Source: Micromonospora sp. WMMD882 (lineage in GTDB: Bacteria > Actinomycetota > Actinomycetes > Mycobacteriales > Micromonosporaceae). Taken from it: a stretch of DNA of 64,000 bases. This document shows positions 34,239 to 42,713 of this stretch, one piece after another. The translations under genes and the position numbers were made by a program. Below the pieces are notes generated by a model. The model worked only from the letters and a program-made list of their open reading frames with translations. It had not been told where the DNA came from and ran no database searches. The stretch is from positions 5,704,001 to 5,768,000 of the forward strand of contig NZ_CP114903.1 of assembly GCF_027497255.1 (NCBI RefSeq), read 5' to 3'. The number at the start of each line of letters is the position of its first letter. The stretch's first letter is position 1.

Positions 34239-37200
34239 CCCAGCCCGCGTTGTTCGGCGGCCCCGCCGCGCCGGCCCCCCGGCTGGCCGACGCCGGCCCC
34301 CGCTACACCCCGGTGGAGCTGGCGAAGCTGCTCGGGCGGCCCGCGCCCACCCGGGAACAGGCGGCGATCATCGCCGCGCCGGTCGAGCCGCTGCTGGTGG
34401 TGGCGGGAGCGGGCTCCGGCAAGACCGAGACGATGGCCGCCCGGGTGGTCTGGCTGGTCGCCAACGACCACGTCCGACCCGAGCAGATCCTCGGGCTGAC
34501 CTTCACCCGCAAGGCCGCCGGCGAGCTGGCCCACCGGGTACGGGCCCGGCTCGACGTGCTGGTCCGCCGGCTCGGTCGACCCGGCCGTGATCCGGCCGAC
34601 GATCCGCTGTCCGGTGAGCCGACCGTAGCCACCTACCACTCGTACGCGGCCCGGGTGGTCGCCGAGCACGGGCTGCGCGCCGGCTACGAGCCCGCCACCC
34701 GGCTGCTCACCGAGGCGTCCCGCTGGCAGGTGGTGGACCTGCTGGTCCGCAACCACGACGGCGACCTGTCCGAGTTGCAGCGCACGCCGGGCACGGTCAC
34801 CGACGCGGTGCTGGCGCTCGCCGCCGAGCTGGACGAGCACCTGGTCGGCCCGGACGACCTGGCCGCCTGGACCGGCCGGTTCTTCGCCGCGGCGCAGGCC
34901 CTCCCCGGCAAGGTGTACGCGGACGTGCGGAAGGCGCTGACCGTGCAGCAGACCCGGCTGGCCCTGCTGCCGCTCGTCCGGGCGTACGCCCAACGCAAGG
35001 CGGACTTCGAGGCGATGGACTTCGCCGACCAGTTGGCCCGGGCCGCCCGGGTGGCCCGCGACCACCCCGAGGTCGGCCGGATCGAACGGGACCGGTTCCG
35101 GGTGGTGCTGCTCGACGAGTACCAGGACACCAGCCACGCGCAGGTGGTGCTGCTGCGGTCGCTGTTCGGCGACGGCCACCCGGTGACCGCCGTCGGCGAC
35201 CCCTGCCAGTCGGTCTACGGCTGGCGCGGGGCCAGCGCCGGCACGTTGACCCGCTTCCCGGGCGAGTTCCGCCGGGCCGACGGCACGCCGGCCCGGACGC
35301 TCGGGCTCACCACGAGCTGGCGCAACCGCCCCGAGATCCTCGGCGTGGCGAACGCGCTGGCCGCCCCGCTGCGGGCCGCCGGGGCACGGGTGCCGGAGCT
35401 GCGCGCCGCGCTGAGCGTCGCCGAGCCGATCCCGCACCGCACGCCCGGCGGCACGGCCGCCGGCACCGTGCACTGCGCGCTGCTGCCGACGTACGTCGAC
35501 GAGGCGGAGTGGATCGCCGACAGCGTGCTGGCCGCCTGGCGCGGGGCGGCCCGGACGCCCGGCGCGTTGCCCGAGCACATTCCGGCGGCGCGGCGACCGA
35601 CCACCGCCGTGCTGGTCCGGGTACGCAGCCAGATCCCGGCGATCGAGTCGGCGTTGCGGGCCCGCGGGCTGCCGGTCGACGTGGTGGGCCTGGGCGGTCT
35701 GCTGGACACCCCCGAGGTCCGGGACGTGGTGTGCACGCTGCGGGTGCTCGCCGACCCGACCGACGGGGCGGCGCTGCTGCGGCTGCTCACCGGGGCCCGC
35801 TGGCGGATCGGCCCGCGTGACCTGGTCGCGCTGCACCGGCGGTCCCGCCAACTCGCCGCCGCCCGTCGGAAGCTGACCGGCGCCGAACCCGACACCCCGG
35901 ACGCGGTCGACGGGCTGGACGAGGCCACCCTGGTCGAGGCGTTGGCCGACCTGGGCCCGGCCCAGGCGTACTCGGCGGAGGGGTACGCGCGGCTGCGGGC
36001 GTACGCGAACGAGCTGGCCCTGCTCCGGTACCGGCTGGAGCAGTCCCTGCCGGAGCTGATCGCGGACGTCGAGCGCACCACCGGCCTGGACGTGGAGGTG
36101 GCCGTCCGGGCCGGCCGGGACGGCGCCGGCGACGCCGGCCTGGCCCGGGGGCACCTGGACGCGCTGGGTGACGTGGCGGCCCGGTTCAGCGGGGAGACCC
36201 CGGGGGCCACCCTGGCCGGTTTCCTGGCCTATCTGGCCGCCGCCGAGGACGAGGAACGCGGCCTGGCCCCGGGTGAGGTCGAGGTGGTGGAGGGCGCGGT
36301 GCAGATCCTCACCGCGCACGCCGCCAAGGGGCTGGAGTGGGACGTGGTGGCGGTCGCCGGGCTGACCCGGGGCGGCTGGCCGGGACAGGTCCGTAGCTCC
36401 GACCACTACCTGGGCGGCCTGGGCGTGCTGCCGTTCCCGCTGCGCGGCGACGCCGACGGATTGCCCGCCCTGGCCCTGGCCGACGCGGAGGACCAGCGCG
36501 GGGTGGCCCGGGCGCTGGCCGACTTCGCCACCGACTGGCGGGCCCACGACGAACGGGAGGAACGCCGGCTGGCGTACGTGGCGGTGACCCGGCCACGGCG
36601 GCTGCTGCTCTGCTCCGGCCACTGGTGGGGGGAGGGGACGAGACGTCCCCGGGGCCCGTCGGTGTTCCTGCGGGAGATGCACGACGTCTGCCTGGCCGGC
36701 GGGGACGGGCACGTGGTGGACGTGTGGGCGCCGGAGCCGGCCGGGGACGCGGTCAACCCGACCACGGAGGTGGTGCTGCGGGCCGAGTGGCCGGCCGACC
36801 CGCTGGGCGCCCGCCGGCCGGTGCTGGCCGAGGCGGCGGCCCTGGTCCGGCAGCTCCTGCTCGCCGACCCGCCGCCCGGCGACGCCGTTCCGCCGCCCGG
36901 CGGAGCCGAGCCGTCCGCCGCCGGCGCCGAGCCGTCCGCCGGCGGCGCCGCCCTCCCGGCCGACGCCGCCGACGACCCGGCGGAGACCGACCCGGAGATC
37001 GTCAGGTGGCGGCGGGAGACCGACCTGCTCCTCGCCGAGCGGGCCGAGGCCCTGCGCAACGCCGGCACGGTGCAGGTGACCCTCCCCGAACACCTGTCGG
37101 TCTCCCAGCTCGTGGCGTTGCGCCGCGACCCGGAGCAGCTCGCCCGTACGCTGCGCCGTCCGCTGCCGGCCCCGCCCAGCCCGTACGCCCGCCGGGGCAC

Positions 37201-37705
37201 CGCCTTCCACACCTGGCTGGAGCAGCGGTTCGGGGCCGACCGGCTGCTCGACGTGGACGAGCTGCCCGGGGCGGCCGACGCCGACGCCGCCCCGGACACC
37301 GAGCTGACCGCCCTCCAGGAGCGGTTCCTGGCCGGCGAGTGGGCCGACCGGGTGCCGGTGGAGGTCGAGGTGCCGTTCGCCACAGTGGTCGCCGGGGTGG
37401 TGGTGCGGGGCCGGATGGACGCGGTCTTCGCCCGCCCCGGCGGCCGGTACGACGTGGTCGACTGGAAGACCGGGCGCCAGCCGACCGGGCCGGAGGCCGA
37501 CGCGGCGGCGGTGCAGTTGGCCGTCTACCGGCTGGCCTGGGCGGAGCTGGCGGGCGTGCCGGTCGAGCACGTCGGGGCGGCGTTCCACTACGTCCGGGAC
37601 GACGTGACCGTCCGGCCGGCGGACCTGCTGGACGCCGAGGGGCTGGCCGCCCTGGTGACCGCCGCCACCGAGCCGGTGGACCCGGAGCCGACGAATCCGG
37701 TGTAG
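34235..37705 (+). CDS. adnB: AdnB-like subunit of the AdnAB helicase-nuclease
   Basis: 1156 aa. Complete UvrD-family motor: Walker A AGAGSGKTE (58-66), Ia FTRKAAGEL, motif II LLDEYQDTS, motif III GDPCQSVYGWRGAS, late motifs TAHAAKGLEWDVV and RRLAYVAVTRPRR. The C-terminal nuclease domain has YDVVDWKTGRQ. It lacks the Cys motif seen in AdnA. Intact motifs agree with AdnB being the main motor of the mycobacterial complex. GTG at 34235 overlaps the adnA stop (GTGA), which favours equal synthesis of the two subunits. Confidence 0.92.
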   Translation: MTQPALFGGPAAPAPRLADAGPRYTPVELAKLLGRPAPTREQAAIIAAPVEPLLVVAGAGSGKTETMAARVVWLVANDHVRPEQILGLTFTRKAAGELAHRVRARLDVLVRRLGRPGRDPADDPLSGEPTVATYHSYAARVVAEHGLRAGYEPATRLLTEASRWQVVDLLVRNHDGDLSELQRTPGTVTDAVLALAAELDEHLVGPDDLAAWTGRFFAAAQALPGKVYADVRKALTVQQTRLALLPLVRAYAQRKADFEAMDFADQLARAARVARDHPEVGRIERDRFRVVLLDEYQDTSHAQVVLLRSLFGDGHPVTAVGDPCQSVYGWRGASAGTLTRFPGEFRRADGTPARTLGLTTSWRNRPEILGVANALAAPLRAAGARVPELRAALSVAEPIPHRTPGGTAAGTVHCALLPTYVDEAEWIADSVLAAWRGAARTPGALPEHIPAARRPTTAVLVRVRSQIPAIESALRARGLPVDVVGLGGLLDTPEVRDVVCTLRVLADPTDGAALLRLLTGARWRIGPRDLVALHRRSRQLAAARRKLTGAEPDTPDAVDGLDEATLVEALADLGPAQAYSAEGYARLRAYANELALLRYRLEQSLPELIADVERTTGLDVEVAVRAGRDGAGDAGLARGHLDALGDVAARFSGETPGATLAGFLAYLAAAEDEERGLAPGEVEVVEGAVQILTAHAAKGLEWDVVAVAGLTRGGWPGQVRSSDHYLGGLGVLPFPLRGDADGLPALALADAEDQRGVARALADFATDWRAHDEREERRLAYVAVTRPRRLLLCSGHWWGEGTRRPRGPSVFLREMHDVCLAGGDGHVVDVWAPEPAGDAVNPTTEVVLRAEWPADPLGARRPVLAEAAALVRQLLLADPPPGDAVPPPGGAEPSAAGAEPSAGGAALPADAADDPAETDPEIVRWRRETDLLLAERAEALRNAGTVQVTLPEHLSVSQLVALRRDPEQLARTLRRPLPAPPSPYARRGTAFHTWLEQRFGADRLLDVDELPGAADADAAPDTELTALQERFLAGEWADRVPVEVEVPFATVVAGVVVRGRMDAVFARPGGRYDVVDWKTGRQPTGPEADAAAVQLAVYRLAWAELAGVPVEHVGAAFHYVRDDVTVRPADLLDAEGLAALVTAATEPVDPEPTNPV

Positions 37706-37735
37706 CGGATGTGGGCGGCCGGGATCCGTGATAGC

Positions 37736-37806
37736 TTGACACCGTTGTTGCAGTTTATGGTTACCAGAGACTCTGTGTGCGCCTGGTGGATTGTGACCCC
37801 AGGCGC
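37736..37806 (+). promoter_or_regulatory. Promoter-like sequence and leader hairpin of the cold-shock gene
   Basis: TTGACA (37736-37741) is a perfect -35. The best -10 guess is TATGGT (37756-37761, spacing short at 14) or the sequence just after it. The leader then contains GCGCCTGG (37779-37786) pairing with CCAGGCGC (37799-37806), followed by GCTTTGTTGTG. A structured leader of about 160 bases is a common feature of cold-shock mRNAs. Confidence 0.5.
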
Positions 37807-37934
37807 GCTTTGTTGTGTCCGGAGTTCTCCGGGCGGGGCGACCAGCAGCGACAGGTGTGCCGCGTACGTGGCGCGCTCCTCATCGCCGTCCGCAACGGGT
37901 GCGGGCGCGAAGTTCCGTCAAGGAGACGAAACAG

Positions 37935-38138
37935 ATGGCAATTGGCACCGTCAAGTGGTTCAACGCTGACAAGGGCTTCGGCTTCATCACCCCGGACGGC
38001 GGCGGCGCTGACGTCTTCGCCCACTTCTCGGCGATCCAGACCTCCGGCTACCGGAGCCTGGACGAGAACCAGCGGGTCGAGTTCGAGGTGACCCAGGGTC
38101 AGAAGGGCCCGCAGGCGGAGAACATCCGTCCGCTCTGA
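37935..38138 (+). CDS. Cold-shock protein (CspA family)
   Basis: 67 aa single cold-shock domain. RNP1 KGFGFIT and RNP2 DVFAHF are intact, with the usual [11 protein letters not shown] start. It is a single-stranded RNA/DNA-binding chaperone of the cytoplasm. ATG at 37935 after AAGGAGACGAAACAG, a strong SD. Preceded by a leader of roughly 160 bases and followed by a hairpin-rich gap and a DEAD-box RNA helicase in the same direction, a functionally sensible pair for RNA unfolding in the cold. Confidence 0.96.
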   Translation: MAIGTVKWFNADKGFGFITPDGGGADVFAHFSAIQTSGYRSLDENQRVEFEVTQGQKGPQAENIRPL

Positions 38139-38186
38139 TCCCGCCCGGGATCCCGTACCACCCGCCACGCCCTTCGGGCGCGGTGA

Positions 38187-38225
38187 CGCGGCCGGTCCGC
38201 AGCGCATCCGCGCGGGCCGGCCGCG
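38187..38225 (+). terminator. Hairpin downstream of the cold-shock gene
   Basis: CGCGGCCGG (38187-38195) pairs with CCGGCCGCG (38217-38225) around a 21-base loop. A smaller GCCC-TTCG-GGGC-like hairpin precedes it near 38169. It is likely a terminator or attenuator between the cold-shock gene and the helicase gene. Confidence 0.55.
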
Positions 38226-38346
38226 TACCCCCTTCGGTTCGTGCTTGTGACCACCGCCACGTTCCTGTCTCGACAGGCGTGGGCCGGTGAAGCGCCGCGC
38301 GTCGGCGCTCCTCCTCGACACGTGCCGCGTCGAGGAAGGCCGCACC

Positions 38347-39753
38347 ATGACCACAGTCGTTCCGTCGTTCACCGAGTTCGGGCTGCGGCCCGAACTCGTC
38401 GCCGAGTTGACCACGCAGGGCATCGCCCAACCGTTCCCGATCCAGGCGGCGACCCTGCCCGACTCGCTCGCCGGTCGGGACGTGCTCGGCCGGGGCCGCA
38501 CCGGCTCCGGCAAGACGCTCGCCTTCGGCCTGCCCCTGCTGCACCGCACCGCCGGCCGTCGGGCCCGCGCGGGGCGTCCGCTGGCCCTGGTGCTGGTGCC
38601 CACCCGGGAACTGGCCCAGCAGGTCACCGCCGCGCTCACCCCGTACGCCCGGGCGCTCGGCCTGCGCTGCGCGACAGTGGTCGGCGGCCTGTCCCTGCAA
38701 CGCCAGGCGGAGGCCCTGCGCGCCGGGGCCGAGGTGCTGGTGGCCACCCCGGGCCGGCTGCACGACCTGATCGACCGGGGCGACGCCCGGCTGGACCAGG
38801 TCACGGCCACCGTGCTGGACGAGGCCGACCAGATGGCCGACATGGGTTTCCTGCCGCAGGTCACCAAGTTGCTGGAGCAGGTCGCCCCGAACGGGCAGCG
38901 GATGCTCTTCTCGGCCACCCTGGACGGCGGCGTGGACCGGCTGGTCCGCCGCTTCCTGACCGACCCGGTCTCCCACTCGGTCGACCCGGGCACCGCCACG
39001 GTCACCGCGATGACCCACCACGTGCTGCACGTCGACGCGGCCGACAAGCCCGCCGCGCTCGCCCAGATCGCGGCCCGCGAGGGCCGCACCATCCTGTTCA
39101 CCGGTACGAAGCACCGCGCCGACCGGCTCGCCCGGCAACTGCTCGCCAAGGGGGTACGCGCGGCGGCCCTGCACGGCGGCAAGTCGCAGCCCCAGCGGAC
39201 CCGGATCCTGGAGCAGTTCCGCACCGGACTGGTGACCACCCTGGTCGCCACGGACGTGGCGGCGCGGGGCATCCACGTCGACGGCCTGGACCTGGTGGTG
39301 AACGCGGACCCGCCGACCGAGGCGAAGGACTACCTGCACCGGGGTGGCCGGACGGCCCGCGCGGGGGAGTCCGGCACCGTGGTCACCCTGGTCCTGCCGG
39401 AGCAGCGGCGGGACGTGGCCAAACTGATGAGCGTGGCCGGCATCCGGCCGCACTCGGCGCAGGTGCGCCCCGGTGACGAGGCCCTGGTCCGGGCGACCGG
39501 CGCCCGCGAGCCGTCCGGCGTGCCGGTCACCATCGCCCCGCCCCCGGCGTCCGCCCCCGCCAAGTCGCCGGCCCGACGCGCGGGTGGCCGAGGCAGGGCC
39601 ACTGCCGCCACTGCCGCCGCGACTGCCGCCGCCGCGACTGCCGCCACCGGCGGTGCCACCGGCGGCGTGTTCGGGACGGCGGCCGGCGCCGACCGGGCCC
39701 CGCACCGCTCCTCGGCCCGCTCCCGCCGCCCGCGCCGCCCCCGCACCCCCTGA
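38347..39753 (+). CDS. DEAD-box ATP-dependent RNA helicase
   Basis: 468 aa. Q motif F8 to PIQ33; motif I GRTGSGKT (about 50-57); Ia PTRELAQQ; II DEAD; III SAT; IV-V TGTKHRAD and ATDVAARGIHVDGL; VI HRGGRTARAG. The basic, Ala/Thr-rich C-terminal tail (about 90 residues) ends in Arg-rich sequence and probably binds RNA. It remodels structured RNA or ribosome precursors. ATG 38347 is chosen for GAGGAAGG at 38331-38338; GTG 38287 is in frame upstream. Confidence 0.94.
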   Translation: MTTVVPSFTEFGLRPELVAELTTQGIAQPFPIQAATLPDSLAGRDVLGRGRTGSGKTLAFGLPLLHRTAGRRARAGRPLALVLVPTRELAQQVTAALTPYARALGLRCATVVGGLSLQRQAEALRAGAEVLVATPGRLHDLIDRGDARLDQVTATVLDEADQMADMGFLPQVTKLLEQVAPNGQRMLFSATLDGGVDRLVRRFLTDPVSHSVDPGTATVTAMTHHVLHVDAADKPAALAQIAAREGRTILFTGTKHRADRLARQLLAKGVRAAALHGGKSQPQRTRILEQFRTGLVTTLVATDVAARGIHVDGLDLVVNADPPTEAKDYLHRGGRTARAGESGTVVTLVLPEQRRDVAKLMSVAGIRPHSAQVRPGDEALVRATGAREPSGVPVTIAPPPASAPAKSPARRAGGRGRATAATAAATAAAATAATGGATGGVFGTAAGADRAPHRSSARSRRPRRPRTP

Positions 39754-39950
39754 CCGCTCCTCCGGCCTCCCGCCGGGTGGTCGCGACGCACGAGACAGGC
39801 CGGCTCCGGGTCGACGTCACGCTGTCCTCCCGCTTCCGGCCTTGCGTCACGACGCGTTCCCGGGTCGGTGGTCGGGTCGCGGCGCGTGTGCGGCTCCGGC
39901 ACACCCTGCTCGTTCGGGCGTGGACCCGTGTGCAACGCCCGGGACCAGGC

Positions 39951-40118
39951 TCCGTCCACCCGGGCCGGGTTCCGTCCACCCGGGCCGGGTTTCGTCCACC
40001 CGGGCCGGGTTTCGTCCACCCGGGCCGGGTTTCGTCCACCCGGGCCGGGTTTCGTCCACCCGGGCCGGGTTTCGTCCACCCGGGCCGGGTTTCGTCGTCC
40101 CGGGCGTGTTCGTCCACC
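39951..40118 (+). repeat. 20-bp tandem repeat, seven units plus flanking partials
   Basis: Seven consecutive 20-bp units beginning CGGGCCGGGT and ending CGTCCACC occupy 39961-40100. Partial units lie at 39951-39960 and 40101-40118. The unit is not a multiple of three and is not in a gene. There are no unique spacers, so it is not a CRISPR array. Confidence 0.95.
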
Positions 40119-40135
40119 CCGGGGTAAGGGTTCTG

Positions 40136-40174
40136 CACGCTGTCGAGCTGCCCCGAATATGGGGCAGCCGGTCA
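40136..40174 (+). repeat. Hairpin element, copy 1 (inverted relative to copy 2)
   Basis: The core CTGTCGAGCTGCCCCG followed by AATATGGGGCAG forms a CTGCCCC/GGGGCAG hairpin. The same core occurs in reverse orientation at about 40718-40756 with only a few differences. Together the two bracket the DinB-family remnant. Confidence 0.75.
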
Positions 40175-40537
40175 ATCAGCCAGCCGGTCAGTCAGTCGGC
40201 TCGGTCGGTCGGCTCGGCCGTCAGTCGGTCGGCTCGGTCAGTCGGTCGGCCTGGCCGGCAGCCCCCGCTCCGGGCGCCCAACCCGGTGACTCCCCAGCAC
40301 CTCCGCGATCTCCGCGTCCGGTCAGGCGGTCGGCCCGCTCCGGAGGATCCGACCGACCGCCTCCGGCGTACGTCGCTCCGGCCGGTGTCCCGGCCGGTGG
40401 GCCCGGCAGGCGGCCGTCAGCCGACCGGTCGGCAGTTCGGGCAGCCGGGGCGGCATGCGGGGCGGTGGCCCTGCGGACAGTGGCGTCGGTGGATCATTCG
40501 GGGCGGCGTCGACATCGACCGGATGCCATCGTGCGGT

Positions 40538-40714
40538 ATGAAGGCAGATCTGCACAGTTACCTGCAGGGCGGCCGCGACGCCCTGCTGTGGAAGCTCGAC
40601 GGGCTCAGCGAGTACGACGTCCGACGGCCGTTGACCCGGACCGCGACCAACCTGCTCGGTCTGGTGAAGCACTCGGCGGCCATGGAGATCCTCTACTTCG
40701 GCGTCGTGAAAGGC
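40538..40714 (+). pseudogene. Truncated DinB-superfamily (DUF664) protein remnant
   Basis: ATG at 40538; KADLHSYLQGGRDALLWKL, DGLSEYDVRRPLT and TNLLGLVKHSAAMEILYFG match the N-terminal third of DinB/DUF664 proteins, which are normally about 160-180 aa. After about 58 codons the homology stops abruptly at the hairpin element and 7-bp repeats. The frame stays open to 40912, but only through repeat sequence. It is probably a gene cut by insertion of the repeat element. DinB-like proteins are putative metal-dependent, thiol-linked transferases. Confidence 0.8.
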
Positions 40715-40717
40715 CCA

Positions 40718-40756
40718 CCTGACCGCCCCGTATCCGGGGCAGCTCGACAGTGTCGG
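40718..40756 (-). repeat. Hairpin element, copy 2, at the DinB truncation point
   Basis: Reverse-orientation copy of the element at 40136-40174, with a GCCCCG/CGGGGC hairpin and the shared CTGTCGAGCTGCCCCG core on the minus strand. It starts within a few bases of where DinB homology ends. Confidence 0.75.
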
Positions 40757-40768
40757 CGACGGTACTGT

Positions 40769-40845
40769 CCCGCCGCCCGCCGCCCGCCGCCCGCCGCCCG
40801 CCGCCCGCCGCCCGCCGCCCGCCGCCCGCCGCCCGCCGCCCGCCG
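40769..40845 (+). repeat. 7-bp microsatellite (CCCGCCG), eleven copies
   Basis: Eleven perfect head-to-tail copies of CCCGCCG. Non-coding and likely unstable in length. Confidence 0.95.
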
Positions 40846-40856
40846 GGTTCCGGGCG

Positions 40857-40922
40857 GCGCGATTTCGGTGAACTGGTGGCGTCCTGTTGTCCGGACCGCG
40901 CTATTTCCGTGATCTGGTGCCG
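40857..40922 (+). repeat. Pair of 25-bp imperfect direct repeats
   Basis: The segment at 40857-40881 (GCGCGATTTCGGTGAACTGG plus five bases) and the one at 40898-40922 (GCGCTATTTCCGTGATCTGG plus five bases) differ at 4 of 25 positions. Differences cluster as G/C swaps, like a degenerate dispersed repeat family. Confidence 0.75.
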
Positions 40923-41194
40923 CTCCGTTCGACCGTTCGGTCAGCGGGGACCGGGCCGCACGGACCCGGCTCGGCGTCGGCCGTCGTGCCGGCGGGCCGA
41001 TGTCGGCCGGGGGCGGTACCTTCCTCCCGTCGTCGTCGGACGTCGACGCTGAGTGGGGGATCAGCGCGGTTCGATGGTGGGCGTCGCGCGGCCGGGGGGC
41101 TGGCGGCGAGCGTAGGGGGGGCGCGGGTCGGTGGGGGCTGACCCGCCTGGTGATCCGGGGCGATGGGGATCGGCCCGTGTCAGGAGGGGTGACG

Positions 41195-41389
41195 ATGGGG
41201 GTCCATGCTGGGGCGGTACGGGAGCTGCTGGTAGTGCTCGTGGTGGCCGGGGCCGGTCTGCTGTTGGCGCTGTTGGCGGCGTTCGGTCCCTGGCACCCGG
41301 GCGCGGGTGACCGCCGCCCGCCGGCCGTGGTGGTCGAGCTGCACAGCCCGGTCCGGCCGGCGGGCGCGGACGCCAACCCGGTCAGTTGA
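41195..41389 (+). CDS. Small single-pass membrane protein, 64 aa
   Basis: The transmembrane segment LLVVLVVAGAGLLLALLAAF (about 10-29) is followed by a short Pro-rich outside tail ending HSPVRPAGADANPVS. ATG 41195 is chosen because AGGAGG (41182-41187) is 7 bases upstream; GTG 41189 is too close to it. The 3' end overlaps the convergent rrf2 gene by 8 bases. No homologue is recognised; function unknown. Confidence 0.65.
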   Translation: MGVHAGAVRELLVVLVVAGAGLLLALLAAFGPWHPGAGDRRPPAVVVELHSPVRPAGADANPVS

Positions 41390-41825
41390 CCGGGGTCTCG
41401 CGGCCGGGGGAGCTCGGCCGGCGGTCGGGGGCGAGCAGGTCGGCCAGGCTGGTCTGGTCGACCACCTGGGTGATCGCACCGTGTACGGCGAACCAGACGT
41501 CCCGTAGGCCGGTGGCGACGCCCTGGTAGCCGGCGGCGTCGGCGGGCAGGCCACGGACGCTGGTCAGGGTTCCGCCGACGGCGCGCAGCACGTCGCCGAC
41601 GGTGATCTGGTCGGCTGGGCGGCTCAGCGTGTAGCCGCCCTCCGTGCCGCGGTGACTGACCAGGACGTCGGCCCGGCGCAGGTCGAGCAGGATCCCGTGC
41701 AGGACGCTGAGCGGGATCTGCTGGACCTGCGCCAGGGCGGCGGCCTTGACCGGCTCCCCGGAGGCGGTGTCGGCGATGGCCAGCACGGCACGGAGGGCGT
41801 AGTCGGCGCGGGCGGAGACGTGCAC
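41382..41825 (-). CDS. Rrf2-family transcriptional regulator, cysteine-free
   Basis: 147 aa. The winged helix of Rrf2 (VSARADYALRAVLAIAD, then IPLSVLHGILLDLRRADVLVSHRG and GGYTLSRPADQITVGDVLRA) is clear. It has no cysteine at all, so it cannot bind an Fe-S cluster through Cys like IscR or NsrR; it resembles the CymR type, which controls sulphur metabolism. It is the last gene of the ssuABC operon, 3 bases after ssuC, so it probably regulates that operon and itself. Confidence 0.9.
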   Translation of the reverse strand: MHVSARADYALRAVLAIADTASGEPVKAAALAQVQQIPLSVLHGILLDLRRADVLVSHRGTEGGYTLSRPADQITVGDVLRAVGGTLTSVRGLPADAAGYQGVATGLRDVWFAVHGAITQVVDQTSLADLLAPDRRPSSPGRETPVN

Positions 41826-41828
41826 GGG

Positions 41829-42713
41829 TCAGAGGCTCCCCTGGTCGAGAACGCCCCAGCGGCGGCGGATCGCCTTGTCGGCCGCGCCGAACACCGCGTC
41901 GACGACCAGACCGACCACCAGGATGACGATCATGGTGGCGAGCAGCCAGGGCGCGTCGGACAACTCCCGTGAGTAGGTGAGCTGCGCGCCCAGCGAGGTC
42001 TGCGAGATGCCGACCACGATCAGCTCGCCGGCCATCAGGCTCCGCCAGGAGAAGGCCCAGCCCTGCTTGAGCCCGGCCACGATGGCGGGCAGCGCGGCGG
42101 GCGCGATCACGTACCGGTAGAGGTTCAGTCCGCGTGCGCCGAGGTTGCGGCCGGCGCGCAGCAGCAACGGCGGCACGTAGTCGACCCCGGCGATCACCCC
42201 GTTGGCGATGGACGGCGCCGCGCCGAGCACCACCACGAAGAAGATGGCCTGTTCGCTCAGCTCGAACAGCAGGATCGCCAGCGGGAACCAGGCGATCGAC
42301 GGCATCGTCTGCAACGCCGTGATCATCGAGCCGATCGCGGCGCGCAGCACCCGGAAGCGGGCCACCGCGAGACCGACCAGCAGACCCACCGCGACGGAGA
42401 AGACGTACCCGACGGCGGCCCGGCGCAGGGTGGTCGCCATGCCGTCCCAGAGCTGCGCGGTGCCGGCCTGCCGGAACAGCTCCTCGCCGACGGCGACCGG
42501 GCCGGGCAGCGAGTACTCCGGTTTCCAGCCCGTCCAGACCACGACCTGCCACAGTGCCAGGGCGAGGCCGAACGCGGCCAGCTTGGGCCAGGTGGCCGAC
42601 CAGAGCCGGGTGGCACGCGACGGCGGTCTCTCCTGGCCGGCGATCTCCAGCGCGTCCAGGCCGGAGAGTTCGGCGTCGGTCCGCGTCCCGCTGGTGAGGG
42701 TGTCACCGGCCAT
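41829..42713 (-). CDS. ssuC: Sulfonate-type ABC transporter permease SsuC
   Basis: 294 aa. Binding-protein-dependent permease with about six membrane segments and an EAA-like loop GARGLNLYRYVIAPAALPAI. The family is that of aliphatic sulfonate, nitrate and taurine importers. It forms the membrane channel for SsuA/SsuB. ATG at 42713 overlaps the end of ssuB by 11 bases. Linkage to a cysteine-free Rrf2 regulator favours a sulphur substrate over nitrate. Confidence 0.88.
   Translation of the reverse strand: MAGDTLTSGTRTDAELSGLDALEIAGQERPPSRATRLWSATWPKLAAFGLALALWQVVVWTGWKPEYSLPGPVAVGEELFRQAGTAQLWDGMATTLRRAAVGYVFSVAVGLLVGLAVARFRVLRAAIGSMITALQTMPSIAWFPLAILLFELSEQAIFFVVVLGAAPSIANGVIAGVDYVPPLLLRAGRNLGARGLNLYRYVIAPAALPAIVAGLKQGWAFSWRSLMAGELIVVGISQTSLGAQLTYSRELSDAPWLLATMIVILVVGLVVDAVFGAADKAIRRRWGVLDQGSL

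Larger units (their letters stand above)
39754..41194. other. 1.4-kb repeat-rich non-coding island
   Basis: Between the DEAD-box helicase gene and the small membrane protein gene. It holds, in order: seven 20-bp tandem repeats, a hairpin element (about 40136-40174), a GGTC/AGTC/CTCGG simple-repeat tract (about 40170-40260), a truncated DinB-family reading frame (40538-40714), an inverted copy of the hairpin element (about 40718-40756), eleven 7-bp repeats and a pair of 25-bp direct repeats. No intact gene is supported. Long open frames here are products of repeat composition. Confidence 0.8.

Noticed and set aside
32948..37588. A very long minus-strand open frame (about 1546 codons) opposite adnAB
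   Set aside because: It is a high-G+C antisense shadow: its translation is Pro/Arg/Gly/His-rich without domains, and both plus-strand genes have complete motifs.
39951..40118. CRISPR-like array
   Set aside because: Units are head-to-tail without variable spacers, and no cas gene is present.
40750..41141. Open frames through the 7-bp repeat and its right flank
   Set aside because: Their sequence is a direct translation of the microsatellite and degenerate repeats, with no RBS.
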